From assembly GCA_034927505.1 (NCBI GenBank), contig JAYFPY010000014.1:1-64000 (forward strand): a stretch of 64,000 nucleotides of DNA, written 5' to 3'. The position numbers and the translations under genes are program-made. Under the pieces are notes generated by a model. It searched no databases. It was not told the DNA's origin and was given only the letters and a program-made list of their open reading frames with translations. This document shows positions 18,005 to 26,796 of the stretch, one piece after another (position 1 is the first letter of the stretch; every line of letters begins with the position of its first letter). This stretch comes from RUG100 sp034927505. Lineage in GTDB: Bacteria; Bacillota; Clostridia; Peptostreptococcales; Anaerovoracaceae.

Positions 18005-19588
18005 ATGTACAAGGTATTATACCGGGCTTACCGTCCCGAGGTCTTTTCTGAAGTCCTGGGACAGGAGCACATAGTTAAAATATTGCAGAGCCAGCTGGCT
18101 ACGGATACAGTGAATCACGCATATCTTTTCTGCGGCACCAGGGGAACGGGCAAGACTACCATGGCCAGGATACTGGCAAAAGGAGTCAACTGTACTTCCG
18201 AAGGAGATCGGCCATGCGGGACCTGCGAAAACTGCAGGGCCATAAAGGCGGGAGCTTTCATGGATCTGGTGGAAATAGACGCCGCATCCAACAATGGTGT
18301 AGAAAATGTCAGGGATCTGAGGGAAAGTGCCAACTACGCCCCGGCCGTGGGAAAGAAAAAGGTTTACATCATAGACGAGGTGCACATGATGTCTTCAAGT
18401 GCTTTCAATGCGCTGCTGAAGACTCTGGAGGAACCTCCGGAAACAGTCATGTTCATTTTATGTACTACTGAACCGGAAAAACTGCCGGCGACGATCCTTT
18501 CCAGATGCATGCGGATGGATTTTCGGAGAGTATCAGAAAAGATACTGACAGAGGCTTATCGGAAGATATGCAGCGACAGGAACGTAACCATGGATGAGGA
18601 TGCTCTCAGGCTGATCGTTACCAATGCAGACGGTTCGGTCCGCGACGGACTGACCATATTGGATCAGTGCATTGCGGGACGGGAAGGCAACATTGCCAGA
18701 GACGATGTGCTGGACTCTCTGGGCGCTGTGGGTGAAGATACATATGTGGATCTGACCGGATGTGTGATACGCCATGACCCGACCGGCGGGCTGGCTATAA
18801 TAGAGCAGTTGATACAAAAAGGCCGGGACCCCAGACAGATACTGCAGGGCTGGATGAGCCACTACAGAAATCTGATGATGACCAAATTCATAAAAGATCC
18901 GGAAGACGTGCTGAACATGTCTGTCGAAAATGTGGAGAGAGTCAGGGAACAGAGCGGAGATCTGGACCTTGAAGATATAAATACAGCTATCGTAGAGATC
19001 GCAGGGACTGTGGTCAGGGCCAGGTCAACGACTCAGCCCAGAATACTGCTGGAGGTATGCTTTGTAAAACTGGCGACCACCACAAGAGACGGAAGCGTGG
19101 TGCCAACGACTGCAAGGGCGGCGGCAAGACCTGCACCGCAAAAACCGCAGCCGCATACGGAAAAGCCGGAACTCGGGCCTGAAGCCGGGCCGGCGGAGAA
19201 AGAGCTGCAGCGGCCTGAACAGGTAGAGCCGCAATCAGCAGTTTCGCAGGAGCAGCCGGCAGTCTCTGTGACGGATGATATCGAGGAGATATGGGAAGCT
19301 GTACTCCAGGACGGAGAGAATCAGAGAGGCGATTTTACTATGGTAAGGACAGGCGCGGCCCCGGTAAAAATGAACGACACGGAATTCGTCGTTTCCGCAT
19401 CTGGGATGGCTGAAGGTTTCATTGAGAGAAACCGCGAAATGGTGGCTGGACTGGTAGCAAAATATTCGGGAAGCCCAAGGGCGATAGTGCTGTCGAAGGA
19501 AGAACCTGAAGAGAAGAGAACCAGTGCCGAAGAGGTAGCGCAGAAGGTGCAGCAGGCCATGGGCGGCATGAAGGTAGATATAGAGTAG
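18005..19588 (+). CDS. dnaX: DNA polymerase III subunits gamma/tau
   Basis: 527 residues. Start 18005 chosen because GACGGAGGG precedes it and the conserved N-terminus MYKVLYRAYRPEVF begins there. Walker A GTRGTGKTTMARIL, zinc-finger cysteines (CTSEGDRPCGTCENC), the DEVHMMSSSAFNALLKTLEEPP block and sensor 1 are intact. The C-terminal third is Pro/Glu-rich and variable (tau region). Clamp loader ATPase. The gene ends TAG, and the reading frame stays open through 11 codons directly into ybaB. Confidence 0.93.
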   Translation: MYKVLYRAYRPEVFSEVLGQEHIVKILQSQLATDTVNHAYLFCGTRGTGKTTMARILAKGVNCTSEGDRPCGTCENCRAIKAGAFMDLVEIDAASNNGVENVRDLRESANYAPAVGKKKVYIIDEVHMMSSSAFNALLKTLEEPPETVMFILCTTEPEKLPATILSRCMRMDFRRVSEKILTEAYRKICSDRNVTMDEDALRLIVTNADGSVRDGLTILDQCIAGREGNIARDDVLDSLGAVGEDTYVDLTGCVIRHDPTGGLAIIEQLIQKGRDPRQILQGWMSHYRNLMMTKFIKDPEDVLNMSVENVERVREQSGDLDLEDINTAIVEIAGTVVRARSTTQPRILLEVCFVKLATTTRDGSVVPTTARAAARPAPQKPQPHTEKPELGPEAGPAEKELQRPEQVEPQSAVSQEQPAVSVTDDIEEIWEAVLQDGENQRGDFTMVRTGAAPVKMNDTEFVVSASGMAEGFIERNREMVAGLVAKYSGSPRAIVLSKEEPEEKRTSAEEVAQKVQQAMGGMKVDIE

Positions 19589-19621
19589 ATAAAGAACAGA
19601 ACAAAACGGAGGAAACAGAAC

Positions 19622-19981
19622 ATGGGAAAAGGAATGCGAGCCGGCAAAAAACCGAAAAAAGCCGGAGCAGGGAATATGCAGAAACAGATGGCTCAGATGC
19701 AGGCGATGCAGAAGAAGATGGACGAAGTCCAGGGCGAGATCGATGAGATGGAAGCCACTGCAAGTGCAGGCGGCGGAGCTGTGACTGTAACTGTGACAGG
19801 CAAAAAAGAAATAAAAGACATCAAGCTGGAACCGGAGATAGTGGATCCGGATGATATCGAAATGCTGCAGGATCTGGTTATCGCTGCTGCAAATGAAGCA
19901 CTGAGAAAGATGGAGGAGATCTCCCAGGGAGAGATGGAAAAACTCACTGCAGGACTGGGGCTGCCTCCGGGAATGATCTAA
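19622..19981 (+). CDS. ybaB: YbaB/EbfC nucleoid-associated protein
   Basis: 119 residues, ribosome binding site ACGGAGGAAAC. The N-terminal coiled coil (MQKQMAQMQAMQKKMDEVQ) and the core GGGAVTVTVTGKKEI with DLVIAAANEAL identify the YbaB DNA-binding family, which forms a homodimer. Classical dnaX-ybaB-recR order. Confidence 0.92.
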   Translation: MGKGMRAGKKPKKAGAGNMQKQMAQMQAMQKKMDEVQGEIDEMEATASAGGGAVTVTVTGKKEIKDIKLEPEIVDPDDIEMLQDLVIAAANEALRKMEEISQGEMEKLTAGLGLPPGMI

Positions 19982-19984
19982 ATC

Positions 19985-20584
19985 ATGGGATATTATGCAA
20001 AACCGCTGACAAAGCTGATAAATGAATTGTCCAAACTGCCGGGTATCGGAGGAAAGACGGCCCAGCGGCTGGCTTTTCATATCCTGTCGCTGGATGACGC
20101 CGAAGCGGAGTCTCTTGCCAGATCCATTACTGAAGCAAAGGCCGGCATGAAATACTGTTCGGTATGCGGCAATCTGACAGACAAAGATCCCTGCAGCATA
20201 TGCAGCGACGCCAAGAGGGACAGATCCCTGATATGCGTTGTGGAGACGCCCAGGGATGTTGTAGCCATGGAACGGATAAAAGACTATCACGGACTGTATC
20301 ACGTCCTTCACGGGGCCATTTCGCCCATGGACGGCATAGGGCCCGAAGACATCAATCTGAGGTCTCTTATCGTAAGACTTCAGGAAAATGATGTGGAAGA
20401 GGTGATACTGGCCACAAACCCCAACATTGAGGGAGAAGCGACGGCTATGTATATAGCCAGGCTGATCAAGCCCTCAGGCATAAAAGTCAGCAGGATAGCC
20501 CACGGCATCCCTGTCGGCGGAGATCTTGAATATGCAGACGAGATAACATTGCTGAAAGCTATGGAAGGTCGCCGCAATCTGTGA
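19985..20584 (+). CDS. recR: Recombination protein RecR
   Basis: 199 residues, 3 bp after ybaB. The N-terminal helix-hairpin-helix (LPGIGGKTAQRLAFHIL), C4 zinc finger (CSVCGNLTDKDPCSIC), Toprim domain (VVETPRDVVAMERI ... YHVLHGAISPMDGIGP) and C-terminal Walker-like GIPVGGDLEYADE are all present. It works with RecO/RecF to load RecA at gaps. Confidence 0.94.
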   Translation: MGYYAKPLTKLINELSKLPGIGGKTAQRLAFHILSLDDAEAESLARSITEAKAGMKYCSVCGNLTDKDPCSICSDAKRDRSLICVVETPRDVVAMERIKDYHGLYHVLHGAISPMDGIGPEDINLRSLIVRLQENDVEEVILATNPNIEGEATAMYIARLIKPSGIKVSRIAHGIPVGGDLEYADEITLLKAMEGRRNL

Positions 20585-20639
20585 ATTGAGACAGAACGGC
20601 GATTTTTTTTCTTGTTTTTGAGAAGAAAAGAAAAAAATA

Positions 20640-20668
20640 TTGACACACAGAACAATTCATACGATAAT
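20640..20668 (+). promoter_or_regulatory. Promoter with ~200-nt leader before the APC permease
   Basis: TTGACA (20640-20645), 17-bp spacer, GATAAT (20663-20668). The leader from ~20675 to 20878 contains a short hairpin (GCTGCTGAAAATGCAGC, 20768-20784) and a GC-rich GAGGTGCCCGCGG element. I do not recognise a known riboswitch or T-box in it, and no gene lies in 20585-20878. Confidence 0.55.
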
Positions 20669-20878
20669 AAATTATCAGTCAAATCAGATTTCGTGTGTTT
20701 TGAATCGGGTTTGACAAAACAATCATGTAAAGAGGAAGTCAAAATCTTAATAGCATCGCAAGAACGGCTGCTGAAAATGCAGCATAACGGCTGAGGGTTG
20801 AGGTGCCCGCGGCAGTCTTGGTATTTTTCTTCCTTTTGCAATTATTTCCATTTTTACTATTTTTAGGAGGACGAAATT

Positions 20879-22381
20879 ATGTCAGAAAAACAAGTAACCA
20901 ACCCGCCTAACGAACAAAACGAAATGAAACGTGGGATTCGTGGATGGCAGGTTGCGTTCATTGGTCTGGGAGGAGTAATAGGTTCATGTTACTTCCTGGG
21001 CATGGGCATCGTTATCCACGACATGGGACCTGCAGTTTTCATAGCATTTGGAATCGTAGGACTTATCGTTTATGGATTGATGATTGCTTACGCCGAGCTC
21101 CTGGTCAATGTTCCGCGAAAGGGCTCATTCATCGCTTATACGTCTGAGTTCTTAGGACCAACGATATCGACCGGTTTTGGATGGGCCTTCTGGTTCAACT
21201 GGGTATGTTATGTACCTTCCGAAGCTATTGCAGTATCTACTGTAGTTACTGCCTTAGTAAATCAATCGGATAATGCGGTCGCGTATGTCGCCATAGCAAT
21301 AGGCGCACTTGCTGCAATCACCATCATCAACCTTTCGGCAGTAAACGTATTTGCAAAGATCGAATCAGGTCTTGCAATTACAAAATGTATCGTAATCATA
21401 TTATTTATACTGATGGCATTCGGTATCTGGGTAGGCCTCTGGGGCAGCGACGGCTTCCTGGGAGCAAACGTTAACTTCAATACAGGCGCAGGATTCGCAC
21501 ATGACCTCTTCCCTAACGGAGTTGGTATCTGTATCACTTCAATGGTTGTTGTACTGGTTACATTCCAGGGAACGGAGATCGTTGGACTTACTGCAGCTGA
21601 AGCACAGGATCCGGACAAATCTGTACCAAAGGCATGCAAATCGGTTACATACCGTATCGTAGCACTGTACATGGTACCGATCCTGCTCGTTCTGCTGATC
21701 TACCCTTATGGACTGGCTAACGACAGCAACGCAGTATTCTCAGACATAATGTATTATTATCATATGCCTGCGTTAGGCAAGATATTCGGAGCTATAGTGC
21801 TTGTAGCGGCGTTCAGCTGTGCAAACACAGGATTCTACGGAACAGTACGTGCTATGTACGGACTTTCCATCGAAGGTCTTGCACCTAAGTTCCTCGGAAG
21901 ACTGAAAAAAGACGGAAATCCGAAGAACGCAGTATTGTTCACTTTAGCATTCATGTGGATCATCCTTCTTGTAGGTCTGTACACTCAGGTTACAGGAAAG
22001 ATGGAGAACCTCTATGCAAATCTGCTGTCCATGTCAGGATTCACAGGAACACTGGCTTGGATCGGTATCATTGCTTCATGGATGGTATTCAGAAAGAAAT
22101 TTGTAAAGAGAGGATATAACATCAACAACTTGAGAGCAAGAGTAAGGCCGGGTCAGATGTGGATACCTCCTTTCGCAATGGTTGCTCAGATCGCATGCCT
22201 GATCCTCATGGCATTCGGCGAAGGCATGCTGCCTGTATTCATACTGGCATGCTGTGCTATATTCGTTCCGATGATCGTAAGAATGATCGGACTGCGCAGC
22301 GGACATGCAAGAGATGTCAATGCTCTGGAAACAGATGAGAAGACATTCGATGAACTGTATCCGCCAAAGGACAATCAGTAA
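20879..22381 (+). CDS. APC-superfamily amino acid permease
   Basis: 500 residues, strong ribosome binding site TAGGAGGAC. About 12 transmembrane helices. The APC signature GVIGSCYFLGMG (~30-42) forms the unwound TM1 substrate site, and TFQGTEIVGLTAAEAQDP lies in TM6. Imports an amino acid or amine by proton or substrate exchange; the specificity is not readable. Codon use is strongly biased like the aminotransferase gene, pointing to high expression. Confidence 0.85.
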   Translation: MSEKQVTNPPNEQNEMKRGIRGWQVAFIGLGGVIGSCYFLGMGIVIHDMGPAVFIAFGIVGLIVYGLMIAYAELLVNVPRKGSFIAYTSEFLGPTISTGFGWAFWFNWVCYVPSEAIAVSTVVTALVNQSDNAVAYVAIAIGALAAITIINLSAVNVFAKIESGLAITKCIVIILFILMAFGIWVGLWGSDGFLGANVNFNTGAGFAHDLFPNGVGICITSMVVVLVTFQGTEIVGLTAAEAQDPDKSVPKACKSVTYRIVALYMVPILLVLLIYPYGLANDSNAVFSDIMYYYHMPALGKIFGAIVLVAAFSCANTGFYGTVRAMYGLSIEGLAPKFLGRLKKDGNPKNAVLFTLAFMWIILLVGLYTQVTGKMENLYANLLSMSGFTGTLAWIGIIASWMVFRKKFVKRGYNINNLRARVRPGQMWIPPFAMVAQIACLILMAFGEGMLPVFILACCAIFVPMIVRMIGLRSGHARDVNALETDEKTFDELYPPKDNQ

Positions 22382-22417
22382 AACACAAACAATAGACAAA
22401 TGTTACAAATTTGTCAT

Positions 22418-22448
22418 AAAAGAGAACAGCATTTTGCTGTTCTCTTTT
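22418..22448 (+). terminator. Intrinsic terminator
   Basis: Perfect 13-bp stem AAAAGAGAACAGC / GCTGTTCTCTTTT after the APC permease gene. Confidence 0.88.
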
Positions 22449-22463
22449 AAATTTGCCAAATTG

Positions 22464-22497
22464 ATTGAAAATTGGAAAAAATAAGGATATAATAAAT
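22464..22497 (+). promoter_or_regulatory. Promoter of the second APC permease
   Basis: TTGAAA, 17-bp spacer, TATAAT in the AT-rich stretch just before the AAGGAGGAT ribosome binding site and the ATG at 22534. Confidence 0.55.
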
Positions 22498-22533
22498 GTG
22501 TAATTATTCTTAATATTCTAAGGAGGATGTAGC

Positions 22534-24249
22534 ATGAGTGAATTGAAACATGGTGCTGCTATGAACACAGAAGATCACGGACTGAAGAAACATGATATAA
22601 AGGTTTCAACAGTAGTATTCATGATATTCTGTCTTGTAGCTGCAGGCTGCTACGGTATCGAGGAAATGATACCTGAAGCGGGGCCTGGTCTGACGATCAT
22701 TCTGTTGATCGTACTGCCGTTCGTGTGGGGTTTGCCTTTCGGACTGGTAGCATCGGAATTGGGTTCAGTAAGACCGCAGGAAGGCGGTTACTACAAGTGG
22801 GTACAGGAAGCTCTCGGAGAATTCTGGGGATTCCAGGCCGGATGGTGGAGGACCATATCGATATACATCGATAACACACTCTACGTAATACTGGCAGGCG
22901 GATATGCCGCAACGGCATGGGATCTGTCCAGGCCGGCAGAATTTGCCATCAAGGTGGCAATGATCGCAATATTCACATTCATCAACATCAGAGGAGTAAG
23001 GGATGTAGGTATAGTAAGTACCATCCTTTCGATACTGGTAATCGTAGCATTTGCTATGGTCGCTGTATGCGGGTTCATGAACTGGGGCGAAGGAACTGAC
23101 ATCAGTTTCCAGATCACTCCGGAACCGGCACACGGAGCAATGGACTGGTTCTTCTACATTGCAGGCGGACTGTCTATAGGTATGTGGATGTATTCAGGAT
23201 ATGAATCCATGTCTACTATTGCAGGCGAAATAAAGAACCCGCAGGTAATACCTAAAGGTACTTTGATAACCATACCGCTGATCATGTGCGTATATATATT
23301 CCCGACAGTCGCAGGACTGGGTTCACTGGGAAAATGGTCCGAATGGGCGTCTGACGGAGGAGTAGGATATGCAAATGTTGTAGAGACATTCTGGGGAGTA
23401 GGCTTCAGCGCATTCTTCGTTGTAGTCGCCATACTGGCTCAGTGTTCCATATACAACACGTATATAGCTTCCGGATCCAGAGGGTTCTTCTCACTGGCAG
23501 ATGACCACCTGGCGCCGCCTATGCTGGTAAAATGCGACAAAAAACACGGAGTGCCTTATGTGGCAGTACTGTCTGTTGCGATAGTGAACCTGATACTGTG
23601 CATGCTGCCGTTCGGCGTTGTCATAGTACTGGATGTATTCCTGCTGGTATCTTCATACATCATGGTATATATTTCTGCTATGATACTGAGAAAGAGGATC
23701 CCTGCAGAGGAATATCAGTTCAAGACTCCGGGAGGCTACGGTTTCCTGTGTGTTATATGCGTAATACCTATGTGTATAGCTTTCTTCTCATTCTTCGTAA
23801 ACGGGTCGGACTACTTCCTGGGAGGAATGATAGGACTGCTGTCAGGACCGGTGCTGTACTTCATCTGGAGAAGGATGTACGGAGGCCTGACTGCAAAGGA
23901 TCCTGTTGCTTTTCCTAAGAATGAAAAGACAGGCCTGGCGCAGGGAGATCTGAGAAAGCTGGCATTTATGCTGCTGATCCTGACTATCATTGGTCTGGTA
24001 GGGATAGTGTTCCTGCCGTTCTATGAAGACGGTTGGGCTGCTGAATACTATTATGACGGCATGTTCGAAGACAAATTCGGAAGCAGCGAAGCTGCACAGC
24101 TGGCCGGAGGAGCAGCTATATTCGGCATCACGATGACGATCGTCAAGATCGTAACGGCTATCACAGGAGTGCTTACGATCGTATGTGCAATAGTTGCATC
24201 AAAAATCGAACCTAAAAAAGTAAAGAAACAAAATAAAATAGAAGCATAG
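22534..24249 (+). CDS. APC-superfamily amino acid permease (glutamate/GABA antiporter-like)
   Basis: 571 residues. Twelve or more hydrophobic segments; the TM6 region reads SGYESMSTIAGEIKNPQ, close to the YjeM/GadC-like APC branch. The C-terminus is extended by an extra helix pair (~485-565) and a Lys-rich tail. Possibly exchanges an amino acid for its product; the nearby GABA-type aminotransferase makes a glutamate/GABA relation attractive but unproven. Ends in TAG, then terminator. Confidence 0.8.
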   Translation: MSELKHGAAMNTEDHGLKKHDIKVSTVVFMIFCLVAAGCYGIEEMIPEAGPGLTIILLIVLPFVWGLPFGLVASELGSVRPQEGGYYKWVQEALGEFWGFQAGWWRTISIYIDNTLYVILAGGYAATAWDLSRPAEFAIKVAMIAIFTFINIRGVRDVGIVSTILSILVIVAFAMVAVCGFMNWGEGTDISFQITPEPAHGAMDWFFYIAGGLSIGMWMYSGYESMSTIAGEIKNPQVIPKGTLITIPLIMCVYIFPTVAGLGSLGKWSEWASDGGVGYANVVETFWGVGFSAFFVVVAILAQCSIYNTYIASGSRGFFSLADDHLAPPMLVKCDKKHGVPYVAVLSVAIVNLILCMLPFGVVIVLDVFLLVSSYIMVYISAMILRKRIPAEEYQFKTPGGYGFLCVICVIPMCIAFFSFFVNGSDYFLGGMIGLLSGPVLYFIWRRMYGGLTAKDPVAFPKNEKTGLAQGDLRKLAFMLLILTIIGLVGIVFLPFYEDGWAAEYYYDGMFEDKFGSSEAAQLAGGAAIFGITMTIVKIVTAITGVLTIVCAIVASKIEPKKVKKQNKIEA

Positions 24250-24265
24250 GGGCTTGAATATATTA

Positions 24266-24298
24266 AAAGAGTACGGACTTGATCGGTCCGTACTCTTT
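24266..24298 (+). terminator. Intrinsic terminator
   Basis: Perfect 13-bp stem AAAGAGTACGGAC / GTCCGTACTCTTT closely following the second APC permease. Confidence 0.85.
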
Positions 24299-24300
24299 GC

Positions 24301-24552
24301 ACGGAAAGCCTGACAGCAAGACAGGATTACGGAGACCTGGATATCAGCGGGGCCGAGATGACCGATGCGGTAATAAAGGCTGAGGATGGAAATGTGATCG
24401 GCAAAGGAATAACGACCGGCGGCGATGTCAAGATAACATCGGATTCAGGAGACATCAAGATAAGCGGCAGCATGCGGGCAGAAAAGGCTGATCCGAAGAG
24501 CAATATCAATGGAAGCAGTGATTCCGGAGATGTAAGACTGATATTCAAATAG
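24301..24552 (+). pseudogene. C-terminal remnant of a DUF4097-like adhesin-type protein
   Basis: An open frame of ~84 codons without a usable start or ribosome binding site. It encodes repeated short beta-strand motifs (GDLDISGAEM, GDVKITSDSGDIKISG, SDSGDVRLIF), typical of the right-handed beta-helix tail of DUF4097 proteins. The 5' part is missing and the frame is preceded by a stop and a terminator, so it is read as a gene relic. Confidence 0.6.
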
Positions 24553-24649
24553 AACCAAACAGACCATATACAAAAGCAGGGATCCGAAGATCTCTGCTTT
24601 TTGAATACCGTTATTTCAAATATACATCTGCATGACTGCAGTATATGGT

Positions 24650-25192
24650 TTAACCGAAGTATCTCTTGAGGAGACCTGCAAATGCCTTGCCGTGTCTTGC
24701 TTCGTCTCTTGCCATCTCATGAACTGTATCGTGGATAGCGTCCAGATTCTGAGCCTTGGCCATCTTGGCCAGTTCGAATTTGCCTGCAGTAGCGCCGTTT
24801 TCGGCTTCTACTCTCATCTCCAGGTTCTTCTTTGTGGAATCTGTGATGACTTCGCCCAGCATTTCAGCAAACTTTGCAGCATGCTCAGCTTCTTCGTAGG
24901 CTGCCTTTTCCCAGTAAAGTCCGATCTCAGGATAACCTTCTCTGTGGGCTACTCTTGACATTGCAAGATACATTCCCACTTCTGAACATTCTCCGTTGAA
25001 ATTGTCTCTCAGGCCCTGTACGATCTCTTCATCAACGCCCTTTGCAATACCTACTTCGTGCTCTGCGGCCCATTCCATTTCGCCTTCAGCCACTTTCTTG
25101 AATTTCTCAGCCGGAACTCCGCACTGAGGACATTTTTCAGGCGGCTGGTCGCCTTCATGAGTATATCCGCAAACTGTACATGTCCATTTCAT
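24650..25192 (-). CDS. Reverse rubrerythrin (rubredoxin-ferritin-like peroxidase)
   Basis: 180 residues on the minus strand with AACGGAGGT before the start. An N-terminal rubredoxin-type iron site (CTVCGYTHEG ... CPQCGVP) is followed by a ferritin-like diiron four-helix domain with E-x-x-H motifs (EEAEHAAKF, ARDEARHGK). Rubredoxin-first order defines reverse rubrerythrins, which reduce hydrogen peroxide in anaerobes. Monocistronic, divergent from the NifU-like gene. Confidence 0.88.
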   Translation of the reverse strand: MKWTCTVCGYTHEGDQPPEKCPQCGVPAEKFKKVAEGEMEWAAEHEVGIAKGVDEEIVQGLRDNFNGECSEVGMYLAMSRVAHREGYPEIGLYWEKAAYEEAEHAAKFAEMLGEVITDSTKKNLEMRVEAENGATAGKFELAKMAKAQNLDAIHDTVHEMARDEARHGKAFAGLLKRYFG

Positions 25193-25368
25193 AGTAAATA
25201 CCTCCGTTTTTAATTAAAATATATTTTCTTATTGATAACTTGTTGTAATAAGAGTATACCACAATGCCGAGGTTTAAAACAGTTTAAACAAGATTTTTCT
25301 TTTTCTTTACTACTTTGCTTTCAGGCGGTATAATACCTTTATATCTAAACAAAAAAGGAGAAGAACAA

Positions 25369-25593
25369 ATGGAAAAGAAAATAAAAGAAGGCCTCGAGCA
25401 GATCAGACCATTTCTGCAGAGAGACGGCGGAGATATAGAATTTGTAGAATATACAGAAGACAATATCGTCAGGGTGAGACTGCAGGGACACTGCGCAGGA
25501 TGCCCGGGAGCAAAGATGACCATAAAGGGCGTTGTGGAAAAGATCCTGATGGAGAGCTATCCCGAGATCAAAGGTGTTGAAGCAGTAGAATAA
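25369..25593 (+). CDS. NifU C-terminal-like iron-sulfur scaffold protein
   Basis: 74 residues; start at 25369 after AAAAAGGAG. The RPFLQRDGGDIEFVEY block and the C-x-x-C motif in GHCAGCPGA define the NifU C-terminal (Nfu) domain, which carries a labile 4Fe-4S cluster for transfer to target proteins. The two cysteines are intact. TATAAT sits about 40 bp upstream. Length is normal for a stand-alone Nfu domain. Confidence 0.88.
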   Translation: MEKKIKEGLEQIRPFLQRDGGDIEFVEYTEDNIVRVRLQGHCAGCPGAKMTIKGVVEKILMESYPEIKGVEAVE

Positions 25594-25602
25594 GCCGATG
25601 CC

Positions 25603-26793
25603 ATGGCGGGGAAAACAAGACTGAGACCGCGCTTCTTTATTATTTTAGGAGTGCTGGCAGCGTGTATAATAATAATATCTGTGTGCTGTCGGGACAGCAG
25701 AGTCGACACCGGTGATGTAAAAGAGACCGGCAGCGATCAGAAGATCAATGTCAGTATATTGTGCTGCGGCGATCTGGTCATGCACGAAGCAGTGCTGGAA
25801 GCCGCCAAGACCGATAACGGATATGATTTTACAAAGAGCTTCAGATACATCGAACCGTATATAAAGAAAGCAGATCTTTCATTCTGCTCTCTCGAAGCGC
25901 CTCTGGTATCCGGAGGGTATTCGGGATATCCTGTATTCAGAAGCCCCGATGATCTGGCCACATCTCTTGGAGATGTGGGTTTTGACATGGCCCTGACCAG
26001 CAGCAATCATACATTCGATGCCGGCGAGGACGGGATGTTCCGTACGCTGAAGGTCCTGAAAAAAGCAGGACTGAAAGTGGCGGGCAGCAGAGAAAAAGAA
26101 GACGAGCCCAGGTATTCCATGTTCGAAAAGGACGGAGTGAAGGTGGCCGTCGTATCATACGTGTACGGCAACGGAGACAGGAACAGCCGCGACCTGAACG
26201 GCAATGTGCTGACGGAAAACGGCAGAAAGCTGATAAACACATTCGGATACGATACTTTTGACGAAGATCTGAAGCAAATAAAGTCGACTGTGACTGCAGC
26301 AAGAGATGCCGGCGCAGGGATAGTCATAATGTATTATCACTGGGGAGACGAATATATTACCCACTCCAATGCGCAGCAGAGATCCATCGCAAAGAAGACC
26401 GCTGCCGGGACTGATGTGGATATAATAGTCGGATCCCATCCCCATGTAGTGCAGGAGCGCGCCGAGACGGAAGGGACGACAGTATACTATGCCATGGGGA
26501 ACCTTCTGTCCAACCAGAGGCGGGAATACATGGACGGAGATGTCCATCCCGAGGAAGGCGTGATGATAAAGCTGGATGCGGTATACGACAAAGACAAAGA
26601 TGAACTGGTGAGCCTGAAGGACACAGCCATTCCCTACTGGGAGGACATGAATGGAAGCGGCACCGGCAAATACACTTTGATACCGCTGACGGGAGATTAC
26701 AAAAATAATGCGGAACTGAAAAAATCCGGACATGTGAAATACGCCGTACAGGCGAAAAAGAATATTGAAGAAATACTAAAAGGAGAGCAATGA
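25603..26793 (+). CDS. CapA-family (poly-gamma-glutamate synthesis-like) metallophosphatase-fold protein
   Basis: 396 residues with an N-terminal membrane anchor (FFIILGVLAACIIIISVCC, ~11-29). The extracytoplasmic domain carries CapA signatures: CCGDLVMHEA, SFCSLEAPLV, TSSNHTFDAG, YYHWGDEY, GSHPHVVQ and YYAMGNLL. This family has a calcineurin-like fold and is associated with polyglutamate capsule, but most members lack capBC partners, as here. The start lacks a good ribosome binding site, suggesting coupling to the gene 9 bp upstream. Confidence 0.82.
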   Translation: MAGKTRLRPRFFIILGVLAACIIIISVCCRDSRVDTGDVKETGSDQKINVSILCCGDLVMHEAVLEAAKTDNGYDFTKSFRYIEPYIKKADLSFCSLEAPLVSGGYSGYPVFRSPDDLATSLGDVGFDMALTSSNHTFDAGEDGMFRTLKVLKKAGLKVAGSREKEDEPRYSMFEKDGVKVAVVSYVYGNGDRNSRDLNGNVLTENGRKLINTFGYDTFDEDLKQIKSTVTAARDAGAGIVIMYYHWGDEYITHSNAQQRSIAKKTAAGTDVDIIVGSHPHVVQERAETEGTTVYYAMGNLLSNQRREYMDGDVHPEEGVMIKLDAVYDKDKDELVSLKDTAIPYWEDMNGSGTGKYTLIPLTGDYKNNAELKKSGHVKYAVQAKKNIEEILKGEQ

Positions 26794-26796
26794 TAT

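Noticed and set aside
19235..20311. 358-codon minus-strand frame over dnaX-ybaB-recR
   Set aside because: Antisense shadow of three well-identified genes.
20800..20860. T-box or sigma-54 element before the first APC permease
   Set aside because: GAGGTGCCCGCGG only loosely resembles the T-box core and no antiterminator pairing follows; TTGGT ... TTGC has 16 bp between GG and GC.
24632..24958. Plus-strand frame opposite the rubrerythrin gene
   Set aside because: Antisense to a gene with clear rubredoxin and ferritin-like motifs and a good ribosome binding site.
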